Source: Prochlorococcus sp. AG-402-B19 (GTDB lineage: Bacteria; Cyanobacteriota; Cyanobacteriia; PCC-6307; Cyanobiaceae). Taken from it: a DNA stretch of 64,000 nt. Where the stretch lies: positions 1 to 64,000 of the forward strand of contig QCHM01000004.1 in the NCBI GenBank assembly GCA_003279615.1, given 5' to 3'. The translations under genes were made by a program, and so were the position numbers. This document shows positions 56,236-64,000 of the stretch, one piece after another (position 1 is the first letter of the stretch; each line of letters starts with the position of its first letter). A model generated the notes under the pieces. It made no database searches. It worked only from the letters and a program-made list of their open reading frames with translations, and had not been told where the DNA came from.

Positions 56236-58335
56236 TTACCTAGAATTAAAGCTTGGATATTTTAATCTTCTGTGCCTCATTCTTCTCCATACAGATACAA
56301 AAGCCCTAAGTATTATCTCTATTTCTGCTCTTGTTAAACTACTTTCCTTTAACTGTCCATCAAGCTGTCGAGATTGAATTATTTTTCTAACTGTTTTGCA
56401 TGCATTGCTATCAGAAGACGAACCATCTAGAGATCTCAGTGCGGCCTCGCATCCATCTGCAAGCATAAGTATTCCAGTCTCTTTGGAATGAGGAATAGGT
56501 CCTTTATATCTGAAACGGTTTTCAGAGGAAGAAGGATCACTTTCTCTAGCTTTATGTAGGAAATAACCCATTTTTAAAGTACCTTGATGTTCTGGAATGA
56601 AATCAGCAATTGCTGATGGAAGTCGATATCTCCTTGCAAGCTTTAACCCTTCATCTACATGGGCTTGAAGAATATCGGCACTTTTGTAAGGATTTTTGAT
56701 TTCTTCATGTGGATTTATTCCATCTTGTTGATTTTCAATAAACCAATTAGGAGCATGCAGTTTTCCAACGTCATGGTATAGAGCTCCTGTTCTTATTAAG
56801 TCAACATCTGCTCCAATAACTCTCGCTCCTTCCTCGGCGAGACTTAGAATTGTCAGGGTATGCTCGAAAGTGCCAGGTGCTTCTCTAGATAAACGTCTAA
56901 GTAAAGGACGTTCTTGATCAGCTAGCTCCATCAATCTTGCTCTAGTAAGTAAACCAAATGTATTTTCTAATATAGGTACAATTAATATAGTTATCATTAG
57001 CATTGCACTTATAATAAGTGACTCATTAAAAAGTGAATTAGGATTAAAAGATAGATTATTAAATTCTATATTTTCCGCTTTAATTACTTGATTAAAAATA
57101 AACCATTGACCTAATAGTGCTCCAAAAGGTATTAACACAGCTATTTGAAGTACTTGAGCTCTGCTTCTCATCCTTCTTCCTAAAAATGCAATAAATGAAC
57201 CAGATATACAAGCAATTATTAGTCTAACTTCACTTAATCCATTAAGAGATGCTGGCCAAATTAAGCTAGCAGCCGCCATCCATGCTAATGATGAAATTGT
57301 GCCTATTCCTTGAGAAAGGAGTAGCGTTGGAGGTAATATTAACTGCAATGGACTTGCTAATGGGCCTAACCAATCTTTAGTTACTTGAACTAATAGTAAT
57401 AGAGTTAAGGATAGCAATCCATGACTAGATTGAAGTCTTGGTTTCTCTCTTCTCATTATCATAAGAAGTAAACCACAACATCCTAAAGATTCTGAAAAAG
57501 TTATGAACCATTTGAAGGGTCTAGGGCTTCTGCTTACTTTATTAAAATGTTCTAAAATATCAAATTCTTGAGAACTGATTATTTGCCCTTTTTTAGTTAT
57601 TAAGCTACCTTCTTTAACCTTTATTGTATTTAAATCATCTTGATTGAGTAAATTTTCAAGTAGTTTATTGGTTTTTAATATATCAATTTTTAAATTGCTT
57701 TTTTGATAAAAACTACTCGACAGTATTTTCGCGCCTAATGATCTATTTGGAGAATCTTTTTTACCTAGGTCGATTAATTGCAGTGATGAAGCCTCATTTA
57801 ATTCTTCAAGAGCTAGTGTATTAATAATTCCTTGTGAAAGCATTTTTTTTGAAGCTTTTTTTATCTCATCTTTCCATGTTTCCCATTCGCTATAAGAGGC
57901 ATCAATTAGCCAGTCTCTTTCTGTATTAGTCAGATTAATATTACTTACATTTTCTTCAAAGTTATTATCTTTTATTATAGTAAGTATTTTGACTTGTTTT
58001 GCAATGAGTGCTTCTAAATTATCAGATTGCTCTTTATCAATAACTTGAATATAGCTTTCTTTTAGGCCTTTTTTCTTTTCTTTTAATGCCTTTGTATCTA
58101 TTACTATTGCATTTTTAGGAGCTATTTCATTGAATGGCGCTATATCACCTGGCTTGAGATCCGGAACTGCTAATAACTTATAACTTGAAACTATTGCTAC
58201 TAATATACATACCATTAGTAGGCCTAGTTTATCAGGAGAAGACCAGCGAAGTATTGGGCGCCTGGGAGATTGACTCCCTAACCATATTCTCCAGATTTTT
58301 TTTGGACTTGGTAGTTTAGCCACAGACTTTTTCAA
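56236..58335 (-). CDS. 7TM-HD (PgpH-type) HDIG metal-dependent phosphohydrolase
   Basis: APGTFEHTLTILSLAEEGARVIGADVDLIRTGALYHDVGKLHAPNWFIENQ; N-terminal extracellular region plus polytopic membrane segment. Confidence 0.92.
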   Translation of the reverse strand: MKKSVAKLPSPKKIWRIWLGSQSPRRPILRWSSPDKLGLLMVCILVAIVSSYKLLAVPDLKPGDIAPFNEIAPKNAIVIDTKALKEKKKGLKESYIQVIDKEQSDNLEALIAKQVKILTIIKDNNFEENVSNINLTNTERDWLIDASYSEWETWKDEIKKASKKMLSQGIINTLALEELNEASSLQLIDLGKKDSPNRSLGAKILSSSFYQKSNLKIDILKTNKLLENLLNQDDLNTIKVKEGSLITKKGQIISSQEFDILEHFNKVSRSPRPFKWFITFSESLGCCGLLLMIMRREKPRLQSSHGLLSLTLLLLVQVTKDWLGPLASPLQLILPPTLLLSQGIGTISSLAWMAAASLIWPASLNGLSEVRLIIACISGSFIAFLGRRMRSRAQVLQIAVLIPFGALLGQWFIFNQVIKAENIEFNNLSFNPNSLFNESLIISAMLMITILIVPILENTFGLLTRARLMELADQERPLLRRLSREAPGTFEHTLTILSLAEEGARVIGADVDLIRTGALYHDVGKLHAPNWFIENQQDGINPHEEIKNPYKSADILQAHVDEGLKLARRYRLPSAIADFIPEHQGTLKMGYFLHKARESDPSSSENRFRYKGPIPHSKETGILMLADGCEAALRSLDGSSSDSNACKTVRKIIQSRQLDGQLKESSLTRAEIEIILRAFVSVWRRMRHRRLKYPSFNSR

Positions 58336-58392
58336 CCACGCCTGACGTTAGGTTTAATGAGTTGATTAATTGAAATTGGATTCATTTTATTT

Positions 58393-59304
58393 ATGCCAAA
58401 CATTTTAGATGGAAGAAAACTTGCTCAGGAAATTGAGCTCATACTCAAACAGACTATCGAAAGTGGATTGGAAGTTGCAAAACGCCCCCCTGGACTAGCT
58501 GTCATAAGAGTAGGTAACGATCCTGCTAGTGAAGTTTATGTCAATTACAAAGAGAAAGCATGTTATCGAATAGGTGTTAAAAGTTTTGCAAAGCATTTAA
58601 AAGAAGATATTTCATTGGAGGAACTTATAGAAATAATTGAAAGACTGAATGAAGATAAAAATGTTGACGGAATTTTATTGCAACTTCCATTACCGTCTCA
58701 TCTTGATGAGGCTTCTTTGCTTAGGAGTATTGATCCTGATAAAGATGCTGATGGACTGCATCCTTTGAATCTTGGACGATTAGTCAAAGGTGAGAAAGGA
58801 CCAAGGTCATGTACCCCAGCTGGAGTAATGGCTCTGCTAGAAAGAAATCAAATCAAAATCGAAGGGAAAAGAGCAGTAGTAGTAGGGCGTAGCATTCTTG
58901 TTGGTAAGCCAATGGCTTTAATGCTGGGAGCTGCAAATGCCACTGTAACGGTTGCGCATTCTAGAACAAAAAATTTATCCTCTTTAACTAGGGAAGCTGA
59001 TTTACTTGTCGTAGCAGCAGGTAAGCCAAATTTGATTGGGAATGATCATGTGAACGAAAATTGTGTTGTGATTGATGTGGGTATACATAGACTTCCGACT
59101 GATCAAAAAAATTTGCAAGAGGGCCAAAAAACTAAACTTTGTGGAGATGTAAAGATGTCTGAAATTGAAGATAAAGTAGCTGCTTATTCTCCTGTCCCAG
59201 GGGGGGTAGGACCTATGACAGTCACAATGCTTCTATCTAATACGGTTGACAGGTGGCAGAAGCATTGTGGATTACCTTTAACTATTAGTCATTTACTTCC
59301 ATGA
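58393..59304 (+). CDS. folD: Methylenetetrahydrofolate dehydrogenase/methenyltetrahydrofolate cyclohydrolase
   Basis: [61 protein letters not shown]. Confidence 0.97.
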   Translation: MPNILDGRKLAQEIELILKQTIESGLEVAKRPPGLAVIRVGNDPASEVYVNYKEKACYRIGVKSFAKHLKEDISLEELIEIIERLNEDKNVDGILLQLPLPSHLDEASLLRSIDPDKDADGLHPLNLGRLVKGEKGPRSCTPAGVMALLERNQIKIEGKRAVVVGRSILVGKPMALMLGAANATVTVAHSRTKNLSSLTREADLLVVAAGKPNLIGNDHVNENCVVIDVGIHRLPTDQKNLQEGQKTKLCGDVKMSEIEDKVAAYSPVPGGVGPMTVTMLLSNTVDRWQKHCGLPLTISHLLP

Positions 59305-59346
59305 ATCACAATGTCCTGACAGAATTGAAAGGAATAGATTATTTGC

Positions 59347-60246
59347 ATGGAGGAAGCAATCGCTTCTTTTGACTTTGTTGGGTATCTAGAGAAATCTAGA
59401 GCTCTCGTTGAAGATGCGCTAGATGCATCTCTGGGCCCTGAAAAGCCAGAGAAATTAAGAGAATCTATGCGTTATTCCCTTTTGGCTGGAGGCAAAAGGC
59501 TAAGACCGATTCTCTGTCTTGCTGCTTGTGAGCTTGCTGGAGGGGAGTTAGAGAAAGCTCTTCCTACAGCAGTAGCTCTTGAGATGATTCATACAATGTC
59601 TCTTATTCATGATGATCTACCTTCAATGGATAATGACGATCTGCGTAGAGGACGTCCTACAAATCACAAAGTCTACGGGGATGCTGTAGCCATTCTTGCT
59701 GGAGATGCTCTTTTGACTAGAGCCTTCGAGATGGTATCAATTCGTACAGAGGGAGTTCCATCTGACAGGCTTTTGAAAGTAGTTGGTGAACTCTCATTAG
59801 TTGCAGGAGCTCCTGGATTAGTTGGCGGACAAGTTGTTGATCTCGATTGTGAGGGTAAAGAGGTAGATCTAGAAACTTTAGAATATATTCATCTTCATAA
59901 AACAGGAGCTCTTCTTAAAGCATGTGTCACCTGCGGAGCCCTAATTGGTGGGGCTGAAGATAATTTGTTGGAAGCATTAACAGTTTATGCGAGAGGAATT
60001 GGCTTGGCATTTCAAATAATTGATGACATTCTTGATGTAACTGCTAGTAGTGAAATATTGGGTAAAACAGCTGGAAAGGATTTAATTGCTGACAAGACTA
60101 CTTATCCAAAGTTACTTGGTCTTGATGAATCAAGGAGGAGAGCAGATTACCTAGTCGCTCAGGCTAAAAACGCCCTTGAGCCTTGGCCTGAGAAATCACA
60201 ACCTCTTCTTGCATTGGCTGACTACATTACAAATAGGGATAGATGA
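59347..60246 (+). CDS. crtE: Geranylgeranyl diphosphate synthase/polyprenyl synthetase
   Basis: [61 protein letters not shown]. Confidence 0.95.
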   Translation: MEEAIASFDFVGYLEKSRALVEDALDASLGPEKPEKLRESMRYSLLAGGKRLRPILCLAACELAGGELEKALPTAVALEMIHTMSLIHDDLPSMDNDDLRRGRPTNHKVYGDAVAILAGDALLTRAFEMVSIRTEGVPSDRLLKVVGELSLVAGAPGLVGGQVVDLDCEGKEVDLETLEYIHLHKTGALLKACVTCGALIGGAEDNLLEALTVYARGIGLAFQIIDDILDVTASSEILGKTAGKDLIADKTTYPKLLGLDESRRRADYLVAQAKNALEPWPEKSQPLLALADYITNRDR

Positions 60247-60758
60247 ATATCATTTCGTCTTCAGAAATTCACTTTGTTTATATTCTTGATAATGCTGTAT
60301 TGGCATGGGGCCTAGCAGCATGTGGTATTGCTCAATTTTCCAAGTTGTTATTTGAATTAATTTTCAAGCAAAGGTGGCGTCCTTTAGTACTAATCGAAAC
60401 AGGTGGTATGCCATCAAGCCATTCAGCTTTAGTAACAGGAACAGCTGCAGGAGTTGGGCTACAGCTTGGTTTTGATGATCCTTTGTTTGCTTTCGCCGCA
60501 ACAATAGCTTTTATTGTGATGTACGACGCTTCTGGAATAAGAAGATCAGCAGGTTTAACAGCAGCAAAAGTCAATCAGATATCAAAAAGTAATTCCAAGG
60601 AATCATCTACCGAAGTTACTTTAAAAGAATCTTTGGGGCACACAAAAATAGAGGTTTTAGTTGGAAGTATTCTTGGTCCAACTGTAGCTTTGCCCGGAAT
60701 TTTATTTATCGGTTCACCTTTGCATCTTTTGCAAATGATTGGATTAGTTCCTGTGTGA
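60243..60758 (+). CDS. Divergent PAP2 family protein
   Basis: [53 protein letters not shown] overlap with crtE. Confidence 0.9.
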   Translation: MNIISSSEIHFVYILDNAVLAWGLAACGIAQFSKLLFELIFKQRWRPLVLIETGGMPSSHSALVTGTAAGVGLQLGFDDPLFAFAATIAFIVMYDASGIRRSAGLTAAKVNQISKSNSKESSTEVTLKESLGHTKIEVLVGSILGPTVALPGILFIGSPLHLLQMIGLVPV

Positions 60759-62215
60759 AAGAAATAAAAACAAAAGAAAATAGTGTTGTTTTAACTAATG
60801 ATCAAAAACGATCTCTTGAATTATTTTGTGAATGGTTGAATACTCCATATTCCTATAATCCTTTTGTAATGAAAGGTTTTGCAGGTAGCGGAAAAACATA
60901 TTTATCTATGAAATTATTGAAAAAGGTTGACGAGTTAGGTTTGTGTTGGACTGTAGTTGCTCCAACTCATAAGGCGGTTGATGTGTTAAGGGAGAATTTG
61001 AAAAATGAATCTATCCAACCAACTTGGTTCCCTTCTACAATTCACCGTTTACTGCGTCTGAAGTTGAAAAGACAGGCAGATGCCGAAATATGTGAAAAAA
61101 CAGATCAAACCGAGAGCTCTTTGGAGAATTTAGGACTTGTCTTAATTGATGAAGCATCCATGATTGATTCCAAATTATTGGAGATAACTCTTGAATGTGC
61201 CCGATTTAATTCGACAAGATTAGTTTTTGTTGGAGATCCTGCTCAACTTCCGCCTGTTGGAGAGAGCTTTAGTTCGGTTTTTTTAATGAATAGGTCTGTA
61301 AATACTGAACTTAAAGAAGTTGTTCGACATCAAGGACCTGTTTTGAAATTAGCAAAAATAATTAGAGACGAACAGATACCTTGTGATCAGCCACCATTAT
61401 TGCCAATTATTAATACTAAGAAAGGTAATGTGGGAATACTTGATAGAAATAATTGGCTTGAAAAGGCAAAGTCATCATTGAAGTTATCTTCTTTAGAGGA
61501 AGATTACGATAAAGCAAGAATTCTTTGCTACACAAATCGAATTGTTGATAACTTAGTTCCCCATGCAAGAAGAGCTATCCATGGTGATATGGCTGACCAA
61601 TATCAAGTGTTGCCTGGTGAGGTCTTAATTAGCCGTAAGGCAGTTATGGTAAATGCATCATTAAATGAGGATGAGATTGGAGAAGAACCAGACATCTTGA
61701 TTAGTTCTAATAGAGAGATGGTTGTGGAGGATGTGATTCCAAATAGTTTTGATTTGGATTCTTTATTAATCGATCAACGTTTTGAAAATTCTCTACCTAT
61801 TATTGAAACTCAGATAGCTAAAGTTACCTGTGATCAAAAAGAATTTTCTTTGAGATTACTTCCTCAAATAGGTTCTAAATCTCGCGTTAATTTAGATCTT
61901 GCTTTGAATCAATTGAGCAATCAGGCAAGAGAAAGAGGAAAGAAAAATAGTTCTTCAATCTGGAAGCTTTTCTTTTTTATAAGAGATTCATTTGCTTCAT
62001 TAGGCCCTGCTTCTGTTCTTACAATTCATAGGAGCCAAGGTAGTACTTTTGGAGAGGTTTTCATAACTTCTGATGTTTTTTGGCCTAAAGATCTTGAATT
62101 TAGAAGACGTCTTCTTTACGTGGCTGTAAGTAGAGCAAGCAAAGGAGTATGGATTGTTGGCGACAACAAAAACAAAACAAATTTACCCCTTTTAAAGAAA
62201 TTATTAATAGGTTAG
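60755..62215 (+). CDS. ATP-dependent DNA helicase, AAA_30/UvrD_C_2 type (RecD/Dda-like)
   Basis: MKGFAGSGKTYLSMKLL; VLIDEASMID; VFVGDPAQLPPVGE; LTIHRSQGSTFGEVF; LLYVAVSRASKGVWIVGD. Confidence 0.85.
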   Translation: MKEIKTKENSVVLTNDQKRSLELFCEWLNTPYSYNPFVMKGFAGSGKTYLSMKLLKKVDELGLCWTVVAPTHKAVDVLRENLKNESIQPTWFPSTIHRLLRLKLKRQADAEICEKTDQTESSLENLGLVLIDEASMIDSKLLEITLECARFNSTRLVFVGDPAQLPPVGESFSSVFLMNRSVNTELKEVVRHQGPVLKLAKIIRDEQIPCDQPPLLPIINTKKGNVGILDRNNWLEKAKSSLKLSSLEEDYDKARILCYTNRIVDNLVPHARRAIHGDMADQYQVLPGEVLISRKAVMVNASLNEDEIGEEPDILISSNREMVVEDVIPNSFDLDSLLIDQRFENSLPIIETQIAKVTCDQKEFSLRLLPQIGSKSRVNLDLALNQLSNQARERGKKNSSSIWKLFFFIRDSFASLGPASVLTIHRSQGSTFGEVFITSDVFWPKDLEFRRRLLYVAVSRASKGVWIVGDNKNKTNLPLLKKLLIG

Positions 62216-62232
62216 TCTTTATAAATCTATTT

Positions 62233-63603
62233 TTAAATAGACTTAATCTTGGAATAATTCATAACACTTTTTTTCCAATTATCTAGAATCTTAGGAGAGC
62301 TTGCCCAATGAAGATGAATCCAGCTTGCATGAATTAAATGGTTGCAAAAACCTTCATTATTTATTTTAATATCCCATCCTTTTATATCCCATAAAGGATT
62401 AAGTTCTGAATCGTTTTTTTCATTAAATATTTCCCAACGATGAAATTCATGTCCTATTAGTTTATTCCCAGGATTGGTAATAGGACTTTTATTTTTACTT
62501 ATAGCTTCTCGATAACCAATCTTTAATTGTCCCTTTTTAGCCCTAAAAGGTAATATCCCTGCCATTTCATATTCTTTTCCTTCTAAATCAAATATACTTT
62601 TCCCTAGAAGCATCATTCCTCCACATTCAGCATATATAGGAAACTTTTTTGCAAATAATTTTATTGACATCAAGCTAATTTTCGAATTACTCAATTGTTT
62701 TGCATGATTCTCAGGAAAACCACCAGGGATTATTAATCCTCTAGCTTCGTGTGGGATCTGTTTATTTTCAAGAGGTTTCCAAGTGATAGTTGGCATCCCA
62801 TTATTTTCTAATAATTCTTTTGTTTCCTGATATCTAAAATGAAAAGCTTCATCTTCAGCGATAGCAATAGGAAGAACTAAGCCTGACTCTTTCTTTTGTA
62901 AGAATCCAATTGCATTATTATTAGACTTAGGAGGTAATAAAAGCTTTTTAAAACTTTCAATGTCTAAATAATTTTTTGCTATTGATGCCCATTTTTTAAC
63001 TTTCGTTTCTAAATCTATAACCTCATGAACTGGTGCTAAACCAAGATGCCTAGTTGAAAGATGTAGGTCTTCGCAATTAGGTAGGCAACCTAATGATTTT
63101 ATATTTATTTGATTTAGAACTTCCAATAAAATTTTTTTATGCCTAGAAGTTTGAACATTATTTAGAACAATTCCTTCAATCTTTAATTCCTTATCATGTT
63201 CTTTGAACCCTTTGATTAATGCAGCTAGTGACGCAGCCTTTCCTCTCGCATCAATAATAAGGACAATTGGAAGATCTAAAACCTTTGCTAATTCAGCTGT
63301 GCTTCCTTTTGAAGTACTGCCAATTCCATCGAATAACCCCATTACTCCTTCAACAAAAGAAAAATCTGTTAATCCTCCAAAGTGATTAAAACTTTCTTTT
63401 ATCCATTTCTCACCAGAAAGAATTAAATCTAGATTTCGACAAGCTTTGTTTGATACGGCAGTTAATTGTTGAGGGTCTAAATAGTCTGGCCCAACTTTAA
63501 AAGGTTGAACCGTTTTGCCTAAACTTTTTAACCAAGAAATCAAAAGAAGACTTAAAATTGTTTTTCCACTATTACTTGAAGTCGCAGAAATTATGCATGC
63601 CAT
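62233..63603 (-). CDS. cbiA: Cobyrinate a,c-diamide synthase
   Basis: IISATSSNSGKTILSLLLISWLKSLGKTVQPFKVGPDYLDP; GLFDGIGSTSKGSTAELAKVLDLPIVLIIDARG; YAECGGMMLLG. Confidence 0.92.
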   Translation of the reverse strand: MACIISATSSNSGKTILSLLLISWLKSLGKTVQPFKVGPDYLDPQQLTAVSNKACRNLDLILSGEKWIKESFNHFGGLTDFSFVEGVMGLFDGIGSTSKGSTAELAKVLDLPIVLIIDARGKAASLAALIKGFKEHDKELKIEGIVLNNVQTSRHKKILLEVLNQINIKSLGCLPNCEDLHLSTRHLGLAPVHEVIDLETKVKKWASIAKNYLDIESFKKLLLPPKSNNNAIGFLQKKESGLVLPIAIAEDEAFHFRYQETKELLENNGMPTITWKPLENKQIPHEARGLIIPGGFPENHAKQLSNSKISLMSIKLFAKKFPIYAECGGMMLLGKSIFDLEGKEYEMAGILPFRAKKGQLKIGYREAISKNKSPITNPGNKLIGHEFHRWEIFNEKNDSELNPLWDIKGWDIKINNEGFCNHLIHASWIHLHWASSPKILDNWKKSVMNYSKIKSI

Positions 63604-63618
63604 TTATTAATTTTTTTT

Positions 63619-64000
63619 TTATGATTCATTAATTAAATTAAGCATCTCCATGGCTATTGGCGTCGCACTTGCAAGTAATGGACTCGTATTACCTCTGCTG
63701 CTAGAGAGTAAACGAGCAACATCATTTTCTAAAGTGCTTTTTTGAATAGGGACTACTTGCTCTATGAGCTCCATTCTTGCCATACCCCCAGCTTCTAATC
63801 TCATACATTCCCCAGATTCTGAGGCAAGAATTATACAAATATCATTTTTTTGCTTGTTTTTAGCTTTTGCAATTAATCTCAGTCCTACTATTTGACCAGG
63901 ATTAATGCTTGGCTTACCTATTGGTAAAGAAGTTAAGCTAACTGCTACAAGGATGTTATCAGGACGAATAAAATTTACTTTTACGAAATCTTTTTTTGAT
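63619..64000 (-). CDS. opcA: Glucose-6-phosphate dehydrogenase assembly protein OpcA, C-terminal part (truncated by window edge)
   Basis: Frame continues past the ORF-track start to the window edge: DFVKVNFIRPDNILVAVSLTSLPIGKPSINPGQIVGLRLIAKAKNKQKND...CMRLEAGGMARMELIEQVVPIQKSTLENDVARLLSSSRGNTSPLLASATPIAMEML. Confidence 0.85.
   Translation of the reverse strand, partial: SKKDFVKVNFIRPDNILVAVSLTSLPIGKPSINPGQIVGLRLIAKAKNKQKNDICIILASESGECMRLEAGGMARMELIEQVVPIQKSTLENDVARLLSSSRGNTSPLLASATPIAMEMLNLINES

Noticed and set aside
1-64000. CRISPR arrays, tRNA/rRNA genes, IS elements, prophage
   Set aside because: No regularly spaced repeats, no cloverleaf with TPsiC-like motif outside CDS, and no transposase, integrase or phage structural genes recognised

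Overview
The window is AT-rich and typical of a low-light Prochlorococcus-like marine picocyanobacterium. I base this on five tandem pcb (prochlorophyte chlorophyll-binding antenna) genes, petG, chlI, the Yfr1 sRNA between guaB and trxA, lycopene cyclase and opcA. Most of it is dense core metabolism: dxr, cysS, polA, ychF, hom, sufE, ruvC, chlI, rsmD, hisH, trxA, guaB, gyrA, leuA, folD, crtE, cobyrinate a,c-diamide synthase and opcA. I saw no CRISPR array, IS element, prophage, rRNA or convincing tRNA. The most interesting accessory content is: (1) a Fur/Zur-type palindrome in front of a three-gene unit made of a divergent CobW-like P-loop protein and two metallophosphoesterases; (2) a start-less 3' fragment of psbA with altered Mn-ligand positions, next to a small ORF that looks broken by a 4-nt insertion; (3) a circularly permuted ATP-grasp / alpha-E / transglutaminase operon; (4) a FeS-BCP-like photolyase relative that appears to lack the C-terminal cysteines, followed by DUF2256 and TIGR03643-like small ORFs; (5) a pcb array in which four of five genes share an element about 75-79 nt upstream of the ATG; (6) several small genes missing from the ORF track (petG, Yfr1, DUF2256, small membrane proteins). 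All family calls are from recognising motifs by eye. No database search was run.
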